This document shows, in pieces, positions 1 through 5,737 of a DNA stretch of 7,671 bases. The notes below the pieces were generated by a model that did no database searches, had not been told where the DNA came from, and saw nothing but the letters and a program-made list of their open reading frames with translations. Each line of letters begins with the position of its first letter. Positions within the stretch are counted from its first letter, which is position 1. Origin of the DNA: Altererythrobacter sp. (GTDB lineage: Bacteria; Pseudomonadota; Alphaproteobacteria; Sphingomonadales; Sphingomonadaceae). Made by a program: the position numbers and the translations under genes. The DNA is taken from assembly GCA_024636575.1 (NCBI GenBank), contig JAGXGU010000005.1:1-7671 (forward strand). Direction: 5' to 3'.

Positions 1-876
1 ATGGTCTTCTCCACCGGCTATCAGGCCAATCTGGGGATCATCAGCACAATCGCGGGCAAGGGCGATTACATCATCCTCGACATCGATAGCCATGCCAGCA
101 TCTGGGATGGCTGCGCGATGGGCAATGCCGAAGTCGTGCCGTTCAAGCACAATGATATCGAGGCGATGGAAAAACGGCTCAAGCGCATTCCGGAAGGCGC
201 GGGCAAGCTGGTCGTACTGGAAGGCGTCTATTCGATGCTCGGCGATGTCGCCCCGCTGAAGGAGATGGTCCGCATCGCCAAGGAAAACGGGGCGATGGTG
301 CTGGTCGACGAAGCGCATTCGATGGGCTTCATCGGGCAGCATGGCCGCGGCGTTGCCGAAGAAGTCGGGGTGCTGGACGATGTCGATTTCATTATCGGGA
401 CGTTTTCCAAGAGCGTCGGCACGGTCGGCGGTTTCTGCGTTTCCAATCATCCGAAATTCGAGATCATGCGGCTGGTCTGCCGCCCCTATGTGTTCACCGC
501 CAGCCTGCCGCCGAGTGTGGTGGCGAGCAGTGCGACATCGATCCGCAAGCTGATGCACGGGTCGAACAAGCGGGCGCATCTGTGGGAAAATTCCCGTACG
601 CTGCATGGCGGGCTGAAAGACCTCGGCTTCCAGCTGGGTACCGACACCCCGCAAAGTGCGATTATCGCGGTTATCATGCCCGATCTGGAACGCGGCGCGA
701 TGATGTGGGAAGCACTTTTGAAGGAGGGGCTCTACGTCAATCTGGCGCGGCCCCCGGCAACACCCGCTAATATGACCCTGCTGCGCTGTTCGCTATGCGC
801 GGAACATAGCGCGGAAGAAGTGCAGACGATCCTGGGTATGTTTGAACGTGCCGGAAAGATTGTGGGGATTATCTGA
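1..876 (+). CDS. spt: Serine palmitoyltransferase (PLP-dependent alpha-oxoamine synthase), 5'-truncated by window
   Basis: Serine palmitoyltransferase condenses L-serine with palmitoyl-CoA to 3-ketosphinganine, the first step of sphingolipid synthesis; the bacterial enzyme is a soluble PLP-dependent homodimer. Seen here: a VDEAHS motif (D103, H106) and a TFSKSVG motif with the expected Schiff-base lysine K137. H31 sits in SHASIWDG, and R250 and R262 lie near the C-terminus. With an offset of 128 these match H159, D231, H234, K265, R378 and R390 of the Sphingomonas paucimobilis enzyme, as I remember its numbering. The 291 visible residues plus 128 give about 419, close to the roughly 420 of that enzyme. 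The frame is open from base 1 with no ribosome binding site visible, so the first ATG is internal and about 128 residues lie outside the window. The related 5-aminolevulinate and KBL/BioF synthases share the fold, but the residue match favours SPT. No clear terminator follows. Confidence 0.9.
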   Translation: MVFSTGYQANLGIISTIAGKGDYIILDIDSHASIWDGCAMGNAEVVPFKHNDIEAMEKRLKRIPEGAGKLVVLEGVYSMLGDVAPLKEMVRIAKENGAMVLVDEAHSMGFIGQHGRGVAEEVGVLDDVDFIIGTFSKSVGTVGGFCVSNHPKFEIMRLVCRPYVFTASLPPSVVASSATSIRKLMHGSNKRAHLWENSRTLHGGLKDLGFQLGTDTPQSAIIAVIMPDLERGAMMWEALLKEGLYVNLARPPATPANMTLLRCSLCAEHSAEEVQTILGMFERAGKIVGII

Positions 877-978
877 CGCAGTCGTTCCCCTTGTGACAGA
901 TTTTTCCAAGGGCGCTCGGACCTGCGGTAACTGCGGTGGATTAATAGCGTGGCCCTGGTTTGGGACCGTTCATGGCGA

Positions 979-1620
979 TCAAATCTGCTTGGTTTGCGCA
1001 GAGGCCGCACACGGACCGGTATCCGCCGTCTGTTCACCCCCGCCAAATTGGGCAATTGCGACAAATCCGCCGACCACCAGAACCACAAATACGGTCGTCA
1101 ATAGCCCGAGATATTTGTCAATGAACAGCTTGATCGGGGCGCCAAACAGGCGGAACAATATTCCGACAGTCATGAATATCAGCGCCCGCCCGGCCAGGCT
1201 GGCAAGGATGAACCAAAGCAGCGGCATTTCCATGAAACCAGCAGTTATCGTCAGCAATTTGAATGGCACCGGTGTTGCGGCAGCGAAGACGACAGCAATT
1301 ACTCCATATTCGTTGAAGGTGCACTGCGCCACCGGAAAACTTGCAGTCAGGCCGAGCATATCGATCACTTGCTTGCCTACCGTATCGAACAGACCCCAGC
1401 CAATCAAATAGCCCAGAAGCCCGCCTGCAACGGACGACAGAGTGGCGATGATGGAAAAGCGGATCGCCTTCTTGGGTTCCGCCAGACACATCAATCCCAA
1501 CAGCGGATGCGGCGGGATCGGAAAGAAACTCGCTTCGATGAAGCTGAAGGTTGCGAGCCACCATACGGCATGGCGGTGCGCAGCTTTCTCCAACGTCCAA
1601 TAATACAGTCCACGCAGCAA
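979..1620 (-). CDS. yqaA: YqaA/DedA-type (VTT domain) inner-membrane protein, TTG start
   Basis: This 213-residue polytopic membrane protein belongs to the DedA/SNARE-associated (VTT) superfamily and is closest to the YqaA subgroup. DedA-type proteins are linked to membrane homeostasis and lipid-carrier transport; the role of YqaA itself is not settled. Seen here: FIEASFFPIPP at residues 27-37, a glycine-rich re-entrant-like segment GGLLGYLIGWGLF (66-78), TPVPFKL (116-122) followed by TAGFMEMPL, SLAGRALIF (141-149), and hydrophobic helices near 52-75, 105-128, 133-157 and 172-192. The start is TTG at 1620: an in-frame TAA lies at 1638-1636 and an AGGGAG Shine-Dalgarno (1633-1628) sits 7 nt upstream, and no ATG occurs until codon 44. 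The position after PIPP is His38, where I recall Asp in many relatives. The gene converges on spt and diverges from the head block, so it is probably an unrelated chromosomal neighbour. Confidence 0.8.
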   Translation of the reverse strand: MLRGLYYWTLEKAAHRHAVWWLATFSFIEASFFPIPPHPLLGLMCLAEPKKAIRFSIIATLSSVAGGLLGYLIGWGLFDTVGKQVIDMLGLTASFPVAQCTFNEYGVIAVVFAAATPVPFKLLTITAGFMEMPLLWFILASLAGRALIFMTVGILFRLFGAPIKLFIDKYLGLLTTVFVVLVVGGFVAIAQFGGGEQTADTGPCAASAQTKQI

Positions 1621-1746
1621 GGACCCGCTCCCTGGTTACATTGCCCATGACATCGAGGGCACAAGAAGCGCCGCGATTAGGGCAGCCCCAGCCCTGCGGC
1701 AAGCACCGACAGCAGCTGAGCAACACCAACTTACTGTCTAATTAAC

Positions 1747-1786
1747 CTATTTGGCACTTTTATATTGACATCGTCACGCTATTTGG
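1747..1786 (+). repeat. CTATTTGG direct repeats flanking the -35 box
   Basis: CTATTTGG occurs at 1747-1754 and again at 1779-1786. The starts are 32 bp apart, about three helical turns, and the two copies bracket the TTGACA box. Next to them, TAACC (1743-1747) and GGTTA (1785-1789) form an outer inverted repeat. The spacing would place two protein-binding sites on the same DNA face. This could be a regulator-binding site for the head operon, or chance in a short AT-rich stretch. Confidence 0.35.
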
Positions 1787-1793
1787 TTAGAGA
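1765..1793 (+). promoter_or_regulatory. Candidate sigma70-type promoter for the head-gene block
   Basis: A perfect TTGACA (1765-1770) is followed after 17 bp by TAGAGA (1788-1793), which keeps only T1, A2 and A4 of the TATAAT consensus. Transcription would start near 1800, leaving a leader of about 25 nt to ATG 1823 or 68 nt to ATG 1868. The -35 box is the only strong element, so the call is tentative. In Rhodobacter, GTA transcription depends on a dedicated activator (GafA) and indirectly on CtrA; a weak -10 would suit an activator-dependent promoter, but that is inference. Confidence 0.4.
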
Positions 1794-1867
1794 AACGGAA
1801 CATCGCAACAGACCGATTCGAAATGACCGGCTGTTTCGCCCCCCAATTCCAGCACGGGTTTTTCACT

Positions 1868-2344
1868 ATGGCGAATTCATCGCCCGGCGGCGCAGTGCCT
1901 GGCCGGAACACTCCAGCCTGGCGTGAACCATTTCTGGCGGCGCTGGCGGAAAGTTCGAATATTGCCGCCGCGGCGCGCACGGCCAAAGTGCCCAAGAGCA
2001 CGATCTATAAACTGCGGCGCGAGGATGCGGATTTTCGCAGTGCATGGTTCGATGCCCTGTGCGAGGGATATGACAATCTGGAAATGTCGCTGCTGTACCG
2101 GCTGCGCATGGGCGAGCTGGAAGGCAGCAAGACCAAGAGCCGCCGCAAATATGACAACGCCACCGCATTCCGCCTGCTCGCCGCGCACCGCGAAGCAGTC
2201 AGCCATCAGAGGGCTTTGCGCTCGGACGAGGATGAGGACGCCGTTCTCGCTTCGATCAACGCGAAACTGGATGCGATGCGTGCGCGGGAAAAGGCAGCGC
2301 AGCAATTGATCGGCCAGAACAAGACCGCCGATGATGCAAAGTGA
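1868..2344 (+). CDS. terS: Small terminase subunit-like protein (GTA g1-like, HTH DNA-binding)
   Basis: The small terminase subunit binds DNA and hands it to the large subunit at the start of packaging. From ATG 1868 the product is 158 residues. Near its N-terminus it has a helix-turn-helix pattern: ALAESSNIAAAARTAKVPKS followed by TIYKLRREDADFRSAW, as seen in many phage small terminases. A central acidic/basic helical part includes GELEGSKTKSRRKYDNATAF, and the C-terminal half is predicted helical and charged. The start is uncertain. ATG 1823 would add 15 residues (to 173) of non-typical sequence and has no Shine-Dalgarno, whereas ATG 1868 has a weak GGG 9 nt upstream and a plausible hydrophilic N-terminus. 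It is the first gene of the block and overlaps the large terminase start by 14 bp. The role is inferred from position and HTH; sequence similarity to Rhodobacter gp1 is probably low. Confidence 0.75.
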   Translation: MANSSPGGAVPGRNTPAWREPFLAALAESSNIAAAARTAKVPKSTIYKLRREDADFRSAWFDALCEGYDNLEMSLLYRLRMGELEGSKTKSRRKYDNATAFRLLAAHREAVSHQRALRSDEDEDAVLASINAKLDAMRAREKAAQQLIGQNKTADDAK

Positions 2345-3662
2345 CCGGCTGCGCCAACTGCTCTCCTTCGAAGACGCCGAGCGGCGAATTTTCCTCGGCA
2401 ATTTGTCATCAGGCGAGCGGGACGAACTGCGCTTTCACTGGAAATTATGGGCCCGGTCCGAACAGCTGCCCCCGCCTGGGGACTGGCAGGTATGGCTGAT
2501 TTGCGCCGGGCGCGGTTTCGGCAAGACGCGGGCCGGGGCGGAATGGGTCCGGCATATCGCGAAACGCAACAAACACGCCCGGATCGCGCTGGTCGGGGCA
2601 TCAATCTCGGAAGTGAGGGCAATCATGGTGGAGGGAGAAAGCGGCATTCTGGCCACGTCGGCGCCGAAGCGTATGCCCAATTTCGAACCGTCACTCAAAC
2701 GTCTGACCTGGCCCAACGGGGCGCAGGCGATGCTGTATTCGGCGGGCGAACCCGATAGTTTGCGCGGCCCGCAGCACAGCCACGCCTGGTGTGACGAGAT
2801 CGCCAAATGGGATATATCGGGCGGACGCGGCGCGGCGTGCTGGGACAATCTGATGATGGGTCTGCGGCTGGGGGATTATCCGCGAAGCCTGGCCACCACC
2901 ACGCCCCGCGCGGCCCCGCTGATGCGCAGGTTGATGGATGAAGCCGCTTCGGGCAGCGTTCGGATTACCCGCGGTTCGACCTATGACAACGTCGCCAACC
3001 TGCCCGCGCGGTTCATACGCGACATTCGCCGCGCTTATGGCAGCACGGCTCTGGGCCGGCAGGAACTTGACGGCGTGCTGCTTGCCGAAGTCGAAGGCGC
3101 GCTGTGGAGCCGCGCGATGATCGAAAAATGCCGGACGGCGGAGCAGACCCTGCCGCTAGCCCGCGTGGTCGTCGGCGTCGATCCGCCCGCCACGGCACGC
3201 GGCGATGAATGCGGCATCATCGTCGCCGGACTGACCGCCAATGGCACCGGGGTGGTCCTCGCCGATTGCTCGGTTGCGCGGCCCACGCCCGAACGCTGGG
3301 CCCGCGCCGTAGCCGAAGCGGCCAGGGCCTGGGACGCCGACCGGGTGATCGCCGAGGCGAACCAGGGCGGCGACATGGTGGCCAGCGTGTTGCGCGCAGC
3401 GGACATCGCCCTGCCGTTGAAACTGGTTCACGCCAGCCGCGGCAAAATCGCCCGCGCAGAGCCGGTCGCCGCGCTCTACGAAGCGGGCCGGATGCGCCAC
3501 GCCGGAATGTTTGCCCGGTTGGAAGACCAATTATGCGGGCTGATGGCGGGCGGCAGTTACGAAGGCCCCGGCAAGAGCCCCGACCGCGCCGATGCACTGG
3601 TATGGGCAGCCCATGAATTGATGCTGGGGCGGCAAAGCGTGCCGCGGGTCGTGCAGGTCTAG
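2331..3662 (+). CDS. terL: Large terminase subunit (packaging ATPase and nuclease, GTA g2-like)
   Basis: This is the ATP-driven motor that translocates DNA into the prohead through the portal and cuts it. The 443 residues show an N-terminal ATPase with Walker A AGRGFGKT (59-66), Walker B ending in the acidic pair D155-E156 (HAWCDEIAKW), and a coupling motif ATTTPR (188-193). A C-terminal RNase H-like nuclease follows: VGVDPPA (D284), IAEANQGGD (E342) and SPDRADALVWA (D418, D421) supply the likely metal-binding acids. All motor and nuclease residues appear intact and there is no frameshift. ATG 2331 lies inside the end of the small terminase gene (14-bp overlap); ATG 2334 is an equally possible start, and neither has a strong Shine-Dalgarno, so translation is probably coupled to g1. 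Length and motif order fit the GTA and Terminase_6/DNA-packaging family. In GTAs this motor packages host DNA by headful, which the sequence alone cannot show. Confidence 0.92.
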   Translation: MMQSDRLRQLLSFEDAERRIFLGNLSSGERDELRFHWKLWARSEQLPPPGDWQVWLICAGRGFGKTRAGAEWVRHIAKRNKHARIALVGASISEVRAIMVEGESGILATSAPKRMPNFEPSLKRLTWPNGAQAMLYSAGEPDSLRGPQHSHAWCDEIAKWDISGGRGAACWDNLMMGLRLGDYPRSLATTTPRAAPLMRRLMDEAASGSVRITRGSTYDNVANLPARFIRDIRRAYGSTALGRQELDGVLLAEVEGALWSRAMIEKCRTAEQTLPLARVVVGVDPPATARGDECGIIVAGLTANGTGVVLADCSVARPTPERWARAVAEAARAWDADRVIAEANQGGDMVASVLRAADIALPLKLVHASRGKIARAEPVAALYEAGRMRHAGMFARLEDQLCGLMAGGSYEGPGKSPDRADALVWAAHELMLGRQSVPRVVQV

Positions 3663-3669
3663 AAAATCT

Positions 3670-3752
3670 CGTCATTCCGGCGCAGGCCGGAATCTCTCTC
3701 CACCGGGTCGCCCAAGTCGCGGCCCGATCCCAGCACTCGCTGGGATGACACG
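3670..3752. repeat. REP/BIME-like double hairpin between terL and portal
   Basis: Two perfect 8-bp hairpins lie in tandem: ATTCCGGC/GCCGGAAT (3674-3681 with 3686-3693, loop GCAG) and ATCCCAGC/GCTGGGAT (3727-3734 with 3739-3746, loop ACTC). The outer ends are themselves inverted, GTCAT (3671-3675) against ATGAC (3745-3749). The minus strand reads out peptides such as IPACAGMT and SGLRRNDE, a well-known spurious translation signature of proteobacterial REP elements. The unit fills almost the whole 102-bp gap. The portal's Shine-Dalgarno GAGG (3754-3757) begins only 2 bp past its right end, so the element may influence message stability or translation of the portal gene. Family membership is recognised from memory. 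Confidence 0.8.
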
Positions 3753-3764
3753 TGAGGTGCATCC

Positions 3765-4919
3765 ATGTCCTTCCTCAACACAATCGCCTCCGCCTTCAAG
3801 GGCGGGGGCCAGACCCGTGTGCCGATCGCGCGCGGGTTTACCTCGCCCTGGGCGGCAGCGTTTGACGGCGGGGGCAAGCCGCCGTTCGAATATTCCGGTG
3901 CCGTTCGGCGCGCCTTTGTCGAAAATCCGGTGGCGCAGCGCGCGGTGCGGATTGTCGCGGAGGGGGTCGGCAGTGCGCCGCTCAATTCAGCCGATGATCG
4001 TCTTGCGGGTTTGATCGAGGCATGTTCGGCGGGGCAATCGCTGATCGAAACGCTGGCTGCGCATCTGCTGCTGCATGGCAACGCCTATGTCCAGGTCATG
4101 AAGGATGGCGCTGGCCAGCCGGCCGAATTGTTTGCCCTGCGCCCGGAACGCATTTCAGTGGTCGCCGGGGACGATGGCTGGCCCGCCGCCTATGCCTACC
4201 GGCTGGCAGGCCGGACGCTGACCATTCCGCTGGAGGATGACAGCGGCTGGCCCAATATCATCCATCTGAAGGCCTTTCACCCGGGAGATGACCATTACGG
4301 CGCCGGGTGCCTCGCCGCTGCTGAACAGGCGGTGGCGATCCATAACGCCGCCAGCCAGTGGAACCGCGCCTTGCTGGAAAATGCCGCACGGCCATCGGGC
4401 GCGCTGGTCTATGATGGCGGCGACGGGGGCGGGCTGACGACTGACCAGTTCGACCGGCTCAAGGCGGAATTGACCTCGGCCTATTCCGGCCAAATCAACG
4501 CCGGGCGGCCGATGCTGCTGGAAGGCGGCCTCACCTGGCAGAGCCTGTCGATGAGCCCGGCGGACATGGACTTTGCGAATTTGAAAGCAGCTGCGGCGCG
4601 CGATATTGCGCTGGCCTTCGGGGTGCCGCCCATGCTGCTCGGCCTGCCGGGCGACAACACCTATGCCAATTACCGCGAGGCAAATCGCGCATTGTGGCGG
4701 CTGACGCTGTTGCCGCTGGCGGGCAAGATCCTGTCCGGCATCAGCCAGGGGCTCGGCCCATGGTTCAGCGGCGCGCCGCTGTCGGTCGATCTCGACCAGA
4801 TTTCTGCCCTGTCGGAAGACCGCGAGCGGCTGTGGTCGCAAGTTTCCGGGGCCACATTCCTGACCGATTCCGAAAAACGCAGCCTGCTCGGGCTGGAACC
4901 AGAAGGAGACCCGAAATGA
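3765..4919 (+). CDS. HK97-type portal protein (GTA g3-like)
   Basis: The portal is the dodecameric ring at one capsid vertex through which DNA enters and to which the terminase and connector bind. The 384-residue length fits the HK97 portal family (Phage_portal). Recognisable parts: VRRAFVENPVAQRAVRIVAE (about 47-66), the wing/stem region with LAAHLLLHGNAYVQV (97-111) and ALRPERISVV (124-133), HNAASQWNRALLENAARPSG (about 192-211), and the clip/crown-side signature GVPPMLLGLPGDNTYANYRE (about 287-306). The C-terminus (LTDSEKRSLLGLEPEGD) is the usual portal tail. The start ATG 3765 has a GAGG Shine-Dalgarno 7 nt upstream. The stop TGA overlaps the next ATG (ATGA at 4916-4919), pointing to coupled translation with the small membrane protein. 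Confidence 0.92.
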   Translation: MSFLNTIASAFKGGGQTRVPIARGFTSPWAAAFDGGGKPPFEYSGAVRRAFVENPVAQRAVRIVAEGVGSAPLNSADDRLAGLIEACSAGQSLIETLAAHLLLHGNAYVQVMKDGAGQPAELFALRPERISVVAGDDGWPAAYAYRLAGRTLTIPLEDDSGWPNIIHLKAFHPGDDHYGAGCLAAAEQAVAIHNAASQWNRALLENAARPSGALVYDGGDGGGLTTDQFDRLKAELTSAYSGQINAGRPMLLEGGLTWQSLSMSPADMDFANLKAAAARDIALAFGVPPMLLGLPGDNTYANYREANRALWRLTLLPLAGKILSGISQGLGPWFSGAPLSVDLDQISALSEDRERLWSQVSGATFLTDSEKRSLLGLEPEGDPK

Positions 4920-5224
4920 TCCGCGAAGACATGCTGGCGCGACTGATCGCGCAGGCCAGCAGCGACGGCACCGAACTGGTGACGTTGCGGGCGATCGTCG
5001 AGGAATCGTCCGAGCTCGGGGCCAGCCGGGTCATCGCCCGGCTCGGTCTCGGCGATGCGAACGCGCAGAACGATATCGACGAATTGCGCGAATTGCTACG
5101 CGCCTGGCGCGATGCCAAGGCAAGCGCCTGGAAGGCGGCGGTCGAATGGATGGTGCGCGGTGTCCTCGCCCTGCTGCTGATCGGCATTGCAGTGCGGATC
5201 GGCGCGCCCGGGCTGCTGAAATGA
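4916..5224 (+). CDS. Small membrane-anchored protein between portal and protease (GTA g3.5-like; DUF6127-like)
   Basis: This 102-residue protein has no known function. Residues 1-70 are soluble and helical, with a DELRELLRAWRDAKASAWKA amphipathic segment (about 55-74); one hydrophobic helix spans about 79-95 (MVRGVLALLLIGIAVRI) and is followed by a short polar end. There is no signal peptide, so it is probably an N-in, C-terminally anchored membrane protein. ATG 4916 is the right start: AAGGAG (4903-4908) lies 7 nt upstream, the strongest Shine-Dalgarno in the block, and the ATG overlaps the portal stop. The next gene starts within its own stop (ATGA). Rhodobacter GTA clusters carry a small gene, g3.5, at this position, and from memory sphingomonad proteins like this one are filed as DUF6127. 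A holin-like or assembly-site role is possible but not shown. Confidence 0.72.
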   Translation: MIREDMLARLIAQASSDGTELVTLRAIVEESSELGASRVIARLGLGDANAQNDIDELRELLRAWRDAKASAWKAAVEWMVRGVLALLLIGIAVRIGAPGLLK

Positions 5225-5643
5225 ACGCGGCGCTCGCCCCCGCAGCCGAAGCATTACGTTTCGCAGGATATGCGGCATTGTTCGGAACACCGGACGGTGC
5301 GGGCGACACGATCTGGCCCGGCGCTTTCAAGCGTAGTCTGGCCCAGCTGCAGGACCCGTTGCCGCTGTATTGGCAGCACAGTGCCGCGCAGCGGATCGGC
5401 TGGATCGAAAGCATGGCCGAGGACGCGCGCGGCCTGCGGATCGTGGGGCGGATGGACAACCCACACAGCCGCGCCGCAAGTGAGCTGAAGAAGCGCACCC
5501 TGGACGGGCTCAGCTTCGGCTACCGCGCCCGGCACTATCGCCGGGACGGTGCCGGGCGGCATCTGCACGATGTCGAATTATTCGAAATCAGCCTGGTCAC
5601 CCACCCGCTCCAGCATGGTGCGCGGGTCCATCTGATCGGCTGA
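5221..5643 (+). CDS. HK97-family prohead protease (peptidase S78/U35, GTA g4-like)
   Basis: This serine protease trims the N-terminal scaffold-like part of the capsid protein inside the prohead and then itself, allowing expansion. From ATG 5221 it has 140 residues, short but within the family's range. Seen: RFAGYAALFGTPDGAGDTIW (13-32), a typical N-terminal strand pair; H53 in PLYWQHS; S98 in LDGLSFGYR, the likely nucleophile; and ELFEISLVTHPLQHGARV (119-136), the conserved C-terminal strand with E122 and H128. The catalytic set is thus intact as far as motifs show. The start has no good Shine-Dalgarno but overlaps the preceding stop (ATGA), so reinitiation is likely. A terminator-like hairpin follows 28 nt after the stop. 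The downstream capsid gene is the expected substrate. Confidence 0.9.
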   Translation: MNAALAPAAEALRFAGYAALFGTPDGAGDTIWPGAFKRSLAQLQDPLPLYWQHSAAQRIGWIESMAEDARGLRIVGRMDNPHSRAASELKKRTLDGLSFGYRARHYRRDGAGRHLHDVELFEISLVTHPLQHGARVHLIG

Positions 5644-5670
5644 TCCGCCCCGATCCCGACCCTCCAACCG

Positions 5671-5693
5671 GCCGCCCCTTAGGCGGTTTTTTT
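5671..5693 (+). terminator. Intrinsic-terminator-like hairpin between protease and capsid genes
   Basis: CCGCC (5672-5676) pairs with GGCGG (5682-5686) across a CCTTA loop, closed by a G-U pair (5671/5687), and is followed at once by seven T residues (5687-5693). This is a classic rho-independent layout on the + strand, though the stem is short. It lies inside the head operon, 45 nt upstream of the capsid start, with only about 44 bp left for any promoter behind it. It could be a partial terminator/attenuator or the 5' stabilising hairpin of a processed capsid message. Confidence 0.7.
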
Positions 5694-5737
5694 GTGCCTG
5701 CCGACTACCTCCCCAACCCGAAAAAGGTGAATGCCCT

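Larger units (their letters stand above)
1621..1867. promoter_or_regulatory. Divergent intergenic region between yqaA and the phage-head block
   Basis: This gap holds the 5' ends of both yqaA (-) and the terminase operon (+), so promoters for each direction should lie here. The part from about 1730 to 1800 is clearly more AT-rich than its surroundings, as expected for a promoter. It contains a TTGACA box, a pair of CTATTTGG direct repeats and a TTAACC motif, described in separate entries. I found no convincing promoter for yqaA on the minus strand. No RNA gene or additional protein-coding gene is apparent; the alternative longer start of the small terminase (ATG 1823) lies inside this region. 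Confidence 0.5.

Noticed and set aside
888..912. CCCTTG/CAAGGG inverted repeat after spt as a bidirectional terminator
   Set aside because: Only 6 bp with a 13-nt loop and no T-run behind the stem on either strand.
1823..1867. N-terminal extension of the small terminase from ATG 1823
   Set aside because: No Shine-Dalgarno and an aromatic, cysteine-containing 15-residue extension unlike the rest; kept as an alternative start, not the preferred one.
3217..3762. Minus-strand frames reading IPACAGMT and SGLRRNDE
   Set aside because: These peptides are the known false translation of REP hairpins, here fused to the antisense of terL.
4155..4841. A 228-codon minus-strand frame within the portal gene
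   Set aside because: Antisense shadow of the portal gene, low-complexity R/Q/G composition, no Shine-Dalgarno or motif.
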